Assembly (NCBI RefSeq): GCF_000204055.1 | Contig: NW_006768850.1 | Location: forward strand, 231,624-295,623 | Direction of reading: 5' to 3' | Source of the DNA: Melampsora larici-populina 98AG31 | Lineage: Eukaryota; Basidiomycota; Pucciniomycetes; Pucciniales; Melampsoraceae | DNA: 64,000 nt | Shown: positions 48,564 to 60,658 of the stretch, one piece after another | How positions within the stretch are numbered: position 1 is the first letter of the stretch | Layout: the number at the start of each line of letters is the position of its first letter | The notes under the pieces: generated by a model | Told to the model about the DNA's origin: nothing | Database searches by the model: none | Seen by the model: the letters and a program-made list of their open reading frames with translations, nothing else | Made by a program: the position numbers and the translations under genes

Positions 48564-50736
48564 TGTCTTTCTCTCTTGACTATGTACTTGTTTGTCCAAG
48601 GGGTATTTTGTTAAGTGAGATACGATTTCAAAACAATTGAATCAATCTATACCAATTCTTGTACTCATCATTTCTGGTAAGTGCACTTTGACAACCAGAG
48701 CTGAGTTGAGGTCTGGTGTGTGAGAGCAATTGCCAATCAGAGAGGTTCAATAGAGGTCAATGGCCACATCCCACTGTGAGCTTGTGTACATAGTCTTGTG
48801 TTTAATGTTGTGATTTTAAAGAGTGGTGGACAATCAGGGCTTCCGTCATGATGTGTTGTGCGTTCTGGTGAGTTCTGGTGCAAGGTTGGAATAAAAAACA
48901 AGGTCAAAAATCAAAATTGCAAAAACTCAAGATTCAAAAAATGTGGAGGAGATCTCACGTCTTGGCTTTGGTACAAACCTCATGACCCGGGTTTCAAAAA
49001 CCCAGTTAACCCAGATGACTTTTTGGTAGTAACTTTGTGTATCAAGTTGACATTTGTTGACAGCTTGTAGCCAAAAAATACCACTGGGTCAACTGGCTTT
49101 TTTGAAACCGGGTCAGGTTTGAGAGCTTCACCAAATCAATCTTACATGTTATCATTTTTATTACTATTACTTTCTCCTCTCAGCACCTTTTTCTCTACAT
49201 AGTTAGTTCTCTATAAATCTCCCCTGACCATTGAAGTTTGTCAAGTTTATTACATGTACTTATTGTCTTACTCAGCTGTGTCTTGTCAACACCTGCTGAT
49301 AGTTTTTTAAACCCTTACAAAGGTGTGTTGTATGCTGTGTGTGTTTTATTGATTACCATCAAGGAAAAAGACTCTAAAATTAGTTATCTGGAATCCTCCC
49401 CTGGCCATTCATGTTAGTCAAGTTTAGTACTTGTACTTATTGATTTACTCAGCTGGGTCTTGTCTACACCTGCTGATGCTTTGTCAAATCAGGTATTGGG
49501 CACAGATTCGCCAGAGAGCCACACCCAGGCGCAGAATCCTGTGTCTGAAATGTGTCCAAATAGCAGGGCACATGTGGGTGCGCCTCTTGAGCAAAAAAAC
49601 ATGAAAAAACTTCTCAAAAACCGAAATCAAGGCTGTGATGAAGCTCAAACACAAATGGGGACATGAGAAAAGGTGTTTCAAGTCAGGATAACCACACTTT
49701 TGAGATAACAATCACAGAACATTTTTGTTCAAGAACTATCTTAAGGATCCCACAACTCGGATGAGCAATCAATACCAAAAATATCACAAGTGGGGCTCAT
49801 CTGTAGATATTTCTCTGGCCCAAAAGTTACACAAACCAAAATGAAAATGTGATAGGCTTCCTCTAGCCCAAGATTAGGCCCAAGAGGACCTTCTATGCTT
49901 CAGATTATCCAAGTCTTGCGTATGGGCGCGCCTTTTGACACGCCAAACGCGCCGCGCCCACCACATGATTGTCAAACCTTTACAAATATTTTAGTCTGAA
50001 TCACAGAATGTCGAGTCTGAGTAACTTCATTGCAGAACCCTGGAATGCGCTTATGAATGCGCCTGACAAAAATCTTGAGATTTTTGTTATGTTTCTGGGT
50101 CACAGAAGCATGTTTTTGACAAGTACATGAGCGCAAATGATGCGCCTGGTTAAAGGTGGTTGGATGGTCTGATTTCCAACCCTTTAGCGCCGCTGATTCC
50201 TGAGATAATCCAGTGTAACACCTGAAATATGGTCTTGAGGATAGGTTTTCATGCCTTTGTGTTTTACGCCGCGATGAACCAAGCATCGAAGCTACGACAA
50301 GTCTCGTGGGGCAGCCTGAGACGATGCGCGTCGTTTGAAGGGCTTGTGATACCTCCAGGCGAGGACTGGGGTCAAAAACCCGAAAACGGTTTTCGTCAGA
50401 TAAGGGCGCATTCCAGGTTCTTGAAGAGCTGAGTCCAGAAAGGGATGAAGTGATGAGAGCTGAGAAGAAAGGTGAAAGAGCCCTTACAAGAAGTGGGGCT
50501 TAGTTAAGCTTAGGGATTTTCCACTCAGCGACTCATTTGGTTCACTGAGCATACTGCTTGTGTTCGATACTACAAAGAAAGGATTTTATGAACCACGCGA
50601 ACTGGGTATATCAGTCGATGTACCTTTCCTTTTACCAGGTTCGTTTCAAATTTTACTCTTTATCAAATTAATCCATCGTCGATATATTTACTCATCATCG
50701 GTGTCTTACTTTGAAAGCCTGTTGGACATACGAACC

Positions 50737-51501
50737 ATGCCGAACGAACAAATACTCTTGACCGATACCAATTACGGGTCTTGGAAACCCAAGATGGAGG
50801 ACAAACTTAAAAGACTTCAACTGTTGGAAATAACTTTAAGGCCTCCTTCGATGACTGAAGATTTCTCAGCTGAAGATTTAAACTGGTTTACAGTACTAGA
50901 GAGAAAAGCTTATGACGTTATAATTGGCCATCTAGACCAACAATCTTCATTGGTCGCAAACGCTCACACTATCAATCAACCCAAAACAGGATCTAGTTTA
51001 TGGAAATACCTTGAAGGAAGATATTCAGTCCATGGTATAATCAATCATACAACTTTATACAAAAAGTTTGAAAACATCCAATACAAGTTCAACACTAATC
51101 TTGCTACCTTTTGTAATGAGATAAGAACGTCAATTAATGAATTTTCTAAAGCTCAACTCGAGATCTCAACAAAATTATTAATCGTGATGATCTTAGCTAA
51201 GCTTCGTGGACCGTTCGATTATCGTGTACAACTGATCTCTCAAGACTTGAACGATACTCATGATGTCGAATATGTTTTGAAACGTCTTGAAGAAGATGTA
51301 ATATTTCTTAACATGCCAACTTCGCCGATGTGCCCAACAACTCCGTCGGTGTCTTCTGCTTCCGGAAAACGAAAGACACCACCGTTATCCGATTTTCCTC
51401 CGAAATCGAATAAGACTTTGCTTAAGATTCCACCAATTCCTACAGAACCTAGTCTTCAATGGTATGAACCACCCTATCCCCCTCGAAGAAACGGAAAATA
51501 A
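50737..51501 (+). CDS. Stand-alone copia-type Gag-like protein, right copy
   Basis: 254 residues from ATG 50737 (MPNEQILLTDTNYGSWKPKM). Differs from the left copy by scattered substitutions, two extra residues (IQYKFNTNL) and one fewer Pro-region residue; both frames are intact. Upstream, CCTTTTACCAG|GTTCGT and TACTTTGAAAG look like donor and acceptor of a 5' intron, so a leader exon around 50560-50640 (possibly coding, from ATG 50560) is likely. The tail is Pro-rich and ends PPRRNGK; no CCHC knuckle. Followed after 1.24 kb by SBP R1 on the same strand. Confidence 0.7.
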   Translation: MPNEQILLTDTNYGSWKPKMEDKLKRLQLLEITLRPPSMTEDFSAEDLNWFTVLERKAYDVIIGHLDQQSSLVANAHTINQPKTGSSLWKYLEGRYSVHGIINHTTLYKKFENIQYKFNTNLATFCNEIRTSINEFSKAQLEISTKLLIVMILAKLRGPFDYRVQLISQDLNDTHDVEYVLKRLEEDVIFLNMPTSPMCPTTPSVSSASGKRKTPPLSDFPPKSNKTLLKIPPIPTEPSLQWYEPPYPPRRNGK

Positions 51502-52580
51502 ATCACACTTGTCAATCTGACTTGATCGCTCACCATCACTTACGATCACACCACATCTTATATACTCATAGGCTCTTTAAGTGGGTCAATTTTAGGGAGG
51601 TGGGATGGGTTTTTGTTACGTGTAGGAAGCTCGGATGTTTCAACCCCAAATCGGGCATCTTATTACGATTTAATAGTTTAGATCTATGTTTACTTGCCGA
51701 CTGCGCCAGAAGATTCGTGAAAGAATTGACACTAAACAAAAATTTACCTTGAGAGATGTGGTTCTTCCCACACATCGTTTGATGCGACTTGATGAGAGGT
51801 CCCAAAATCCATTTCTGGTGAGAGCTTTTCCCAACCTTCATTGGAAGTTGTGCTATGAGTCAGAACCCCATGCGAGGGATTGTGTGGCCATAGAGGAACC
51901 AAGTTGTATGCTTGATCAATTCCTGCATGATTGGCAGCATCTCTTGAACTCTTCATTGTGCACATGAGGTTAAACTCATTGCACATCATAACAGATGTTC
52001 TAACGCACATAATGTTGATTGCAATGATTTGTTTTGTTTGACGAAATCGATATTCACTTGTGCGTGTCAAGAATAAAATTGCCAACAAGCTAAAATTGCT
52101 CTCATTTCACCAATCTGACGTGTTGGTGTTATGATTTCCCGTTATCTTACCTGATAAGCTTGATGACCACTTTGTTGTCCACTCTCAATATCCAAAGAGT
52201 GAAGCCAAGCCTAGTGTTCCAAAGCTTCCAAGGACACTAGGATCAATCATTTCTTCTTTCACCGTTCTCTTTGTGTTTTTCATTTGATGCTGATTAGCTT
52301 CAGTTCTCACAATATATTTTGCGGTGTGTCCAAGTTCGCAAAGCTTGCTATTCGGATCGAGATGCTGATACGTCATGGCTCCAAACTAAGCTACTCAACA
52401 TCTTTCTCAGCGGCTTGAACCCCCAAAATCGCAGCATCACAGGACGTGATGATCACAGCCATCTTTGGAAAATGCTGACTTCTGATTGGCCAGATTTTCG
52501 CGTGATGTTAAATATCGTCGCGTGTTATATAATTGTTGATTTTATATGAGACGGTGAACGCTTTGATCGCTTGATTTTGT

Positions 52581-52609
52581 AAAATGTGGAATTCAGGCAC
52601 CCACAAAGC
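52581..52609 (+). promoter_or_regulatory. Conserved upstream block of SBP R1
   Basis: Same block, ending about 133 bp before the ATG, followed by TTTGATATAAATTAG as in L1. Confidence 0.55.
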
Positions 52610-52741
52610 TTTGATATAAATTAGAGGAGATTTCGAACTTCCTCATCAAGAATTCTTATCTCCAACCAATCCACTTCCATAACAACTTTTAAAAACAAAC
52701 ATTTAAACCACCACCCACTCCAAAATTTTATCATCGTAAAA

Positions 52742-53244
52742 ATGTCTACAACCAGCGTCCTCAATAAGTCGGTTACTTCACAACGCAGCGATGTCCCAGA
52801 GGACCTCAACAGCCAAAATCCCTTCATAGGTAATTATAATTGACAAACATTAAACATTTACGTTCACGTGCTAACTGCTTATTTCCTTCATATCATGACC
52901 ACCGCTATATTTCATTCTTTTTCCAAAACGATCTAGGTCCCGGTGCTTTTGATCTGGTTAGGTTTACAGCCGAGAATACTACGGTCAATGATACTTCAAA
53001 AACGTCGAAAAGCCCACAAGATCGTCTTTCCGAAAAGCTAGAAGACATGCAAATCCAAAAACATTCTCTTGTTTCTCGTGTACCAACTCGACAGAAGAAA
53101 GCTTCTGTGACACCATATTACCGAAAGCCCAAATTCCCTCCAGCTCGCACACCTGAACCACCTAGGCAACATAAGAGGCAGAGGCAATCCGCCGTGATCG
53201 TTGACCTAAAGGAGCTTAATAAATTGGGGAAGTCTACCGAGTGA
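52742..53244 (+). CDS. SBP family small basic protein, copy R1 (type A)
   Basis: Exon 1 52742-52829, exon 2 52937-53244; 131 residues. Type A start MSTTSVLNKSVTSQRSD and NSQNPFIG end of exon 1. Exon 2 has the variants FTAEN, QDRLSEKLEDMQ and RKPKFPPARTPE, which set it apart from its inverted partner L1. The intron (107 nt) is longer than in type B copies. First SBP gene after the right Gag-like gene. Confidence 0.72.
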
Positions 53245-54387
53245 TAAGCCAATTCGGTATTAGTGTGTGAGTCAAATAGGTCATCTAACTGTTGGTATAT
53301 AGGATCCACAACAACTTCTTAAATTTTGACTAAGCATCTCTTTCCTTCTTTTATTTCCATTTCTATCAGTGGACTTCGAGGAAACGATGTGATGGATTGT
53401 GATTTCGTTTTGAATCAAACCTTTTGTAAACCTTGAAGTGTAGTCATTTTGTGTTCGTAAGATTTGTACCCAGTAACAGTTGAGTATGTTACCTTTTTGA
53501 AGTGAAAGATATCTACTGGCTTTTGTCCAGCTCACTGACTTTATAATGTAAATCATTTCAAGTGATACTACTTGCGTTACTTGCGCCGTATCAGTTCATA
53601 TTCAATCACGTCGAAAGAATCTATGCTAGAGACTATGATTATGTATTGGAAGTCAGACTTTCTTCATGAGCAAAGAGGAAAAAGGGTATCGTATCTTGAG
53701 GAGAAGTTTCCATGATGTCAAAATGATTGTTAGTCATCTCTCGAGTCCTGAAGATACGCAGTGTCCGAGTGCGATTAAGCTGCATGATCCGATGAGGGAG
53801 TCCTGATAGCCACCAGAGCTTATCCGTTGAATGATCTTTCAGTGGCTCTAAGTCAACCAACAGTATCAATTTCATCTCCATACATCCCTTCCCGCCCAGG
53901 AATTATACCCAGAAACCCGCGTAAGCGTCACAAACAGGGTGACATTCTTTCTTGCAAATGAAACTTTTTTGAAAAACCTTGCTATATACCTTCATTGCCA
54001 TTAAACCAGTCACACATTCTTGTCTAGTTGAGATTGACGGACTCAAAATCTGATTGCGTAAAGCACCGGCCTTGTTATGAATCCAATTTCTGTTCTCAAG
54101 AGACAAAAAGGTGGGTGTCATTTTGAACTCGGACATTCTTTCACCGCGATATCGGTATCTTTAAATTGGTACTCATTCGCCGTACCTCTCATACTTTGTT
54201 CTTTGATGTCTGCAGGGTAGAAAAGCTTGCGGTTTAATTCAAGAAATTCCTTTATCATGATTCCGAACCGAAATACTCAACATCTTGATTCTTGCCCAAC
54301 GGTTTGAACCCTCAAGATCGCGCCATCGCAGGACGTGATCATCACAGCCTTACAGGATTCCCGCATTATGATTGGTCAGAGTTTATT

Positions 54388-54407
54388 GCGATGATAATTA
54401 TCGTCGC
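54388..54407. promoter_or_regulatory. 20-bp dyad upstream of SBP R2
   Basis: GCGATGATAATTATCGTCGC, the same dyad as at 25668 read on the other strand, 18 of 20 symmetric, about 225 bp before the ATG. Confidence 0.4.
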
Positions 54408-54460
54408 GTGGTTCGTGATTCATAATTACGACGGTGAACGCTTTGATCGCATGACTTTCT

Positions 54461-54489
54461 AAAATGTGGAATTCAGGCACCCACAAAGC
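54461..54489 (+). promoter_or_regulatory. Conserved upstream block of SBP R2
   Basis: Same block, ending about 143 bp before the ATG; GGTATAAGATAG follows. Confidence 0.55.
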
Positions 54490-54631
54490 CTTGGTATAAG
54501 ATAGTGGCTCTTTTGACTTTCCTTCGTCAAAACATATTCATCCTCTTGCATTGAAACAACCCACCTCCATACCAATTCTCCAAAACAAACGCCCACCACC
54601 AATAACTCCAAGAACTTTACTTTCCTGAATA

Positions 54632-55103
54632 ATGGCTTCATCCAACATCCTCGCCCAATCAACCGCCTTCCAACGTACCGATGGCACAGAGGACCGCATA
54701 AGTTCTCATCCCTTTATAGGTAATTATAATCATCCAACATCGACTTTACCATATGAATACTCACCTTGAATCTCCTTCTTTTGCAAATCATCTAGGCCCT
54801 GGTGTTTTAGATTTGGTTAGATTTACAACCGAGAAGAACGCTGTCGTCAATACTCCAAGATCTTCGAAAAAACCAGAAGATCAACTTTCTGAGAAACTCA
54901 AAGAGATGGAAATCCAAAAAACTTCTCTTGTATCTCGTATACCGACTCGAGAGAAGAAACCTTCGGTGACTCCGTACTACCGAAAGCCCAAGTTTGTTCG
55001 AGCTCGCGCACCCGAAGCACCTAGGCAACATAAGAGGCAGAGGCAATCTGCCGTGACCATAGACCTAAAGGAGCTCAACAAATTGGAGAAATCTACCGAG
55101 TGA
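54632..55103 (+). CDS. SBP family small basic protein, copy R2 (type B start, short end)
   Basis: Exon 1 54632-54719, exon 2 54796-55103 (308 nt); 131 residues. Starts MASSNILAQSTAFQRTDG, exon 2 GPGVLDLVRFTTEKNAVVN, ends LEKSTE with TGA. The intron is 76 nt and happens to be open in frame, so an unspliced reading is also possible. Middle copy of three; it has no positional partner in the left arm. Confidence 0.72.
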
Positions 55104-56313
55104 TAAGCTACTATGATATCAGTGGGTGAGTCACATTTCATAACTCGATTATTGGCAGTATTCACAAAGACTAGTCAAATGTTAATGAGCACCTTTTGCC
55201 TCATTTTTTTGGATTTCTATCAGTGAACACCGAGAGAGCGATGTGGTGAATTTGGAATTCTTTTTGATTCGAAACTTTTGTAAACCCTGTAGTGTAGTAT
55301 TTTTGTATCCGTTAGATTTGTAGCCAGTAAAAGTTGGATTTGTTACCTCTTTGAAGTGAAAGAAATTAACTGGCTTTTGTCCAGCTCGATGATCTTGTAA
55401 TGCAAACAATGTCGAGTAATACTCCTTGTGATACTTGAGTCATATCCAATCACTTCGCAAGAGTTTACACTACGGAGTCCGGGCTAGTTTTCTATGTTGG
55501 AGGCAAAATTTTCTTCATGAGTAAAGAAGAAAAAGGGTGTTGGATTTTGAGGAAAAGTTTCCATGATTTCAAATGATTGTCAGTTCTCCTTTGGAGTCCT
55601 CAAGAGACACAGTGTCCGAGTGCAATTCCAGCTTTATGATCCAGTGAGGGAGACCTGATAGAAACCAGAGCTTATCTGTTGAATGATCTTTAAGTGGCTC
55701 TAAGTCAACCAACAGAATCAATTTCATCTCCATACATCCCTTCCCGCCCAGGAATCATACCCAGAAACGCGCGTAAGAGTCACAATCAGGGTGACATTCT
55801 TTCTTGCAAATGAAACTTTTTTGAAAAACCTTGCTATATACCTTCATTGCCATTAAACCAGTCACACATTCTTGTCTAGTTGAGATTGACGGACTCAAAA
55901 TCTGATTGTGTGAAGGATCGGCCTTGTTATGAATCCAATTTCCCCTCTCAAGAGACAAAAAGATTGGTGTCATTTTTGACTCGAGCATTCTTTCACCGTG
56001 ATCTCGGTATCTTTAAATTGGTACTCATTCGCCGTACCTCTCATACATACTTTGTTCTTTGATGTCTGCAGGGTAGAAAAGCGTGCGGTTTGATTCAAGA
56101 AATTCCTTTATCATGCTTCCGAACCAAAATACTCAACATTTTGCCCAACAGTTTGAACCCTGAAAGTCGCGCCATCGCAGGACGTGATCATCACAGCCAC
56201 GTTTACAGGATTCCCGGATTCTGGTTGGTCAGATCTTATGCCGATGATAATTATCGTCGCGTACTTCGTGATTCATAATTACGACGGCGAACGATTTGAT
56301 CGCACGACTTTCT

Positions 56314-56342
56314 AAAATGTGGAATTCAGGCACCCACAAAGC
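56314..56342 (+). promoter_or_regulatory. Conserved upstream block of SBP R3
   Basis: Same block, ending about 149 bp before the ATG; the TATA-like part has a 5-bp duplication (GGTATGGTATAAG). Confidence 0.55.
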
Positions 56343-56490
56343 CTTGGTATGGTATAAGATGGTGGATCTTTTGACTTTCCTTCTCCAAAACACATTCATC
56401 CTCTTCATCTGAAACCAATCCACCTCCATACCAATTCTCAAAAACAAACACCCACCACCAATACCTCCAGCAAATTTACTCTTCTGAACA

Positions 56491-56968
56491 ATGGCTTCAT
56501 CTAACATCCTCGCCCAATCGACCGCCTTCCAACGTACCGATGGCACAGAGGACCGCATAAGTTCTCATCCCTTTATAGGTAATCATAATCATCCAACATC
56601 AACTTTACAATTTTGATACTCACCTTAAATCTCCTTCTTTTACAAATCATCTAGGCCCAGGTGTTTTAGATTTGGTTAGATTTACAACCGAGAAGAACGC
56701 TGTCGTCAATACCCCAAGGTCTTCGAAAAAACCAGAAGATCGTCTTTCTGAAAAACTCAAAGAGATGGAAATCCAAAAAACTTCTCTTGTATCTCGTATA
56801 CCCACGCGAGAGAAGAAACCTTCTGTGACTCCGTACTACCGAAAGCCCAAGTTTGTTCGAGCTCGCGCACCCGAAGCACCTAGGCAACATAAGAGGCAGA
56901 GGCAATCTGCCGTGACCATAGACCTAAAGGAGCTTAACAAAATGGGGTCCGGGAAACATACCGAGTGA
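56491..56968 (+). CDS. SBP family small basic protein, copy R3 (type B)
   Basis: Exon 1 56491-56578, exon 2 56655-56968 (314 nt); 133 residues. Partner of L2 in the left arm: both end NKMGSGKHTE. Differs from R2 mainly by DRLSEKLKEM and this longer end, so R2 and R3 are recent sisters. Last SBP gene before the outer edge of the right arm. Confidence 0.72.
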
Positions 56969-57937
56969 TAAGCTAATGCGATATCAGTGGGTGAGTCACA
57001 TTTCATAACTCGATTATTGGCAGTATTCACAAAGACTTCTCAAATATTAATGAACACCTTTCCCCTCATTTTATTTGGACCTCTTTCAGTGAACTTCGAG
57101 AGAGCGATGTGGTGAATTTGGAATTCTTTTTGATTCAAAGCTTTTGTAAACCCTTTAGTATAGTAACTTTGTATCCGTTAGATTTGTAGCCAGTAAAAGT
57201 TGGATTTGTTACCTCTTTGAAGTGAAAGAAATTAACTGGCTTTTGTCCAGCTCGACGATCTTGTAATGCAAACAATGTCGAGTAATACTCCTTGTGATAC
57301 TTGAGTCATATCCAATCACTTCGCAAGAGTTTACACTACGGAGTCCGGGCTAGTATTCTATGTTGGAGGAGAAATTTTCTTCATGAGTAAAGAAGAAAAA
57401 GGGCGTTGGATCTTGAGGAGAAGTTTCCATGATCTCAATTGATTGTCAGTTCTCCTTTGGAGTCCTCAAGAGACACAGTGTCCGAGTGCAATTTCAGCTA
57501 TATGATCCAATGAGGGAGACTTGATAGACACCAGAGAAAGTCCATTGAATAATCCTCTAATGGCTTTGAGTCAGCTAACAGAATCAATGCTATCTCCATA
57601 ATCATTAATTCCCATCCTGCCAGGGTGGTCACGATCAGGGTGAAAATTTTTCCTGCAGATTAAACTGGTTTGAAAAGCCATTCTATACACTCTCTTTGCT
57701 ATGAAAATCATTGAAACAGTCTTCTTCCAAAATTGAAGGCCCAAAAGTCTGATTGTGTCACTGCATCTTGTTCCCATCTCAAAGAAAATCCAACCTTTTT
57801 GATAGATTTCTCCAAGGTTGGAGTGTCAGCCAAACGGCACTCTGCGAGTTCCGCATCTTGTGGAAAGTTGAGATATGCTCATCTTGGATTTTGGTGACAG
57901 ATGGAGCACCAAACAGTTTCACTTGCTGGAATTTGTA

Positions 57938-58355
57938 CTAATGATCGTTTACACCATCTTCTGTAGGGTTTGGTGTATTCCTACTATAAACTAAATGAAT
58001 TAGTTTATTAGGTAGATCGAGTGAAAGTTGATCCTAGGAATCAAGAATTGGAGGTTTTCAAAGAGCAGTCAATAACGTGTTAGAGAACAAAGCATTGAGT
58101 GATGATAGATAAACTCACGAAGAAATTCACGATAGATGTTTCCTCTGATCGGTATTCGAGTTCTCGTATTAATGATTGAAGTAGTTTAGGATTCGATATC
58201 AATAAGTCTTCCAATTGGTTCAATAGGCCCAGTGGTTCTTGCAATATTTTCGAAATGTCCTTATGTACTTCTATTGCAGTGTTCGAACAGGTTGATGGTG
58301 TTTGCTCGGTTTCGGATGTTGATTGTGATGGTATTCTGGATGATCCCATAATCAT
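57938..58355 (-). CDS. Small unknown protein, 2 exons
   Basis: Exon 1 58119-58355 (ATG 58355) ends at a strong GTGAGT donor in phase 0; exon 2 57938-58033 follows the acceptor TTGATTCCTAG and stays open to TAG; total 110 residues. The middle is helical with regular Leu/Ile spacing (ILQEPLGLLNQLEDLLISN, then LLQSLIRELEYRSEE), suggesting a coiled coil or helical hairpin. The N-terminus is Ser/Thr-rich. Family not recognised. The gene lies about 160 bp from the outer edge of the duplicated region, so its 3' end may have been reshaped by that event. Confidence 0.5.
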
Positions 58356-59466
58356 GGATCGAAACCTCAAACAGCGAGTTTAGCGGAAGCTCCCGGGCAA
58401 ACCTAGATTGACCCCTTCCAAGGGAATCGAATCATCAAGAGGGGTCCAGTGGATCCATCATCCAACCACCTACATACACTACCATCCAAGACTTGAGCAT
58501 GCGCTAAATGGCACAGAAGCTAATGTATTCGAAGCTTTTGAAACCACCAACCAGCATTGTTGGAAGATACCGCCTAGGTTGCAAGTGATGGAAGAAGCCA
58601 GTTTGCTTTTCAAGGTACACTCGCAGTCCATCTTGAAGCAGACTACATAATGAGAGTGACATATCTCCAAACTGTGATGTCACTCGTATTGCCCAAGCAC
58701 TGGGGGCTCTCTAAACCATACAATCTGAGGAAGAAAAATTCGTATATGTTCCTGTGACCACTCTTCTCTTGAAGAACAACAGCCTTGACTTTTGACAGAA
58801 TGCATTGAGGGGCATGTCATTACCAAACCCAGCATACTTACCAAGTCATCTGATCAATGCATGAAGGCGAGTCACTTTGCTCATAGCGCACAACCACATC
58901 AGTGATTGAAGGCAGGGCGGTTAATCAGAGTGAGCCGCTTTGGGATCAATTCTCGAGCTTACTTAGTCAACATCTTTAGAATCACTCGCACTTGGAGATA
59001 CACATATCTCCAGGAGCGCTAGGATGTCGAAGAAGTGAAGTATACACAACTTTGAACAGAGCCGAAGTAAAGGGCTTAGCTAAAGGAAGCACAGAAGGTG
59101 GTATTCTTGAAAAAGTCTGAGGTGAGGGGTGCAATTTAGCAGGAAAACTTCTTAGCTGACCAACTGTGCAAAGCTCACACTTATCATACATGTCAAAACA
59201 GCGTCTCTTGAACAATAGATCAAAGGCTATGATCACTATCTTTGTTGAATAGGACAACAACATCAAATAAGGGATCTAATCTCAAAAGGTAATTACGGCG
59301 GAAGACCGTGACTTCACCAAGGACCTCAAAAGGATGAAAAAATGGCACTTTGAAGACAAGGTCACGTTGATCATCATGATATAAAATAGAAAAATATGAT
59401 ACGATTATAAAAATATGTATTCCATTTCCTAATCCTAATAACCATGACACACATCACATAACATAT
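58356..59466. other. Intergenic
   Basis: No gene supported; overlapping short frames on both strands at 58408-58670 have no domain. 59400-59466 resembles 63130-63202, the flank of the duplicated last exon. Confidence 0.4.
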
Positions 59467-60658
59467 CTACCAAGTATTTCGCCACATAGAGGATCCAACA
59501 GATGATTCGCCATATTCAGAAGAGTGAGAAATATCGTTTGCATGTGATTCATCTACTACTTCAGTCTTGATCTCAGGCTTTTCATCATTTCCTACCCAGA
59601 GTCGCAAAGCTTCTCCAACATCTTGACCATCAGCCACCACAAATCCGCGATGCTTCAAGCGTGGTTTGAAAATAGAAGTTGAAACTGTTTCAAAGTCTTT
59701 ATCATCTGGTGAAGGAAATGTGAACAGAAATGGAAAAAAATTAGAATAAAGAATCTTACTGATTGTTGAAATGATGGAAAGAATTTTCAGAATGAAAAAG
59801 TAACAAAATAACATACCTTTGGCCAAGGCCTTCCCTTTTCCTTTAGACTCAACCATTTCTTCTTCCTCAGGCTCCTCAGGAATAGTGTAGAGTACTCGCT
59901 TGAGGGGCTCAAATGGGGGTAAGACAAAGTACTATAATGCAAAGTAGGAAAACATATTGGAAACTGATGAGCGCCAGGGAATCAAGAAGAAAAATAAACA
60001 CGATTTAGAAACACTCACCAAGTCTATTAAAGCAAGTTCCGTGATGCAAACTCTCTTGATACCGCCTTTGATGATTAGGTCGGGTTTTCGATGAGGAGAT
60101 TGGACACTGCCGTCGGGGTTCATAACCAATGGTGGTCCAGAGTGGAGAGAAGCAGCTTGTGATTCAATACGAGAGGAGTTGGGAGTCTTGAATGAATCAG
60201 AGTACCAAGAAGAAAGAGAAGAGGAAACGCAAAGTGGAGAGAGATAAGTCAGTGAGTGAATAGAAGATTGAAAATGATAAGTGGATACATCTACAATACT
60301 CACCATAGGAAGGAAGGCAGATCCTTCAGAGAAAGCATTTCTGATAGGGCTTCTGATGCGCAGGGGGCGCTCCAAAATCGGTGATGGTAGAGGGTCCTCA
60401 AGGTTGAACATTGCCAGTCTAGCTGGGGAGAGACCACCGAATTCCAACTCCAAAGAGCTTTGCTCGCTGCCTGAGGCATAGCTCTGGAGAAGCAGAAGAA
60501 TAATAGTGAGAAAGTGAGACTGGAAAGGATGAAAGGATGAAAGAGGTTCAGGAAGTGAATGAAAAGAAAGAAGAACTCACTGCATCGGCGTCATTGAGAT
60601 TGTTAGTGAAAACCTTTTTGATTCTACAATTCTTGAGATTGAGGGCAGGAGGCCGCAT
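59467..60658 (-). CDS. Unknown rust-type protein, 5 exons
   Basis: Exons (minus): 60581-60658, 60304-60483, 60019-60186, 59817-59931, 59467-59705; 780 nt, 259 residues, all junctions GT-AG with agreeing phases. Start MRPPALNLKNCRIKKVF. Then a Ser/Pro/Arg-rich segment (EFGGLSPARLAMFNLEDP, PLRIRSPIRNAF), a central IKGGIKRVCITELALIDL, VLPPFEPLKRVLYTIPEEPE, a Lys/Gly stretch and a C-terminal part LKHRGFVVADGQDVGEALRL ending SSMWRNTW. No signal peptide or membrane segment. Short SP and RSP motifs could be phosphorylation sites. Function unknown. Its last exon is copied at 63200-63440. Confidence 0.68.

Larger units (their letters stand above)
46082..49139. other. Gene-poor interval with small repeats
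   Basis: 46082-46260 is T-rich RPT1 3' sequence. Elsewhere only short frames (for example 47607-47810 and 48198-48599) with no domain or splice chain. Holds the MITE at 46907-47053 and a partial relative at 48466-48563. Confidence 0.45.
49140..57305 (+). repeat. Right arm of large inverted duplication
   Basis: Reverse-complement partner of 24632-30780, longer because it has three SBP units of about 1.87 kb instead of two. Similarity to copy M continues to about 57780. Inner edge near 49140 is marked by words such as TTACTATTACTTTCTCCTCT. Confidence 0.8.
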
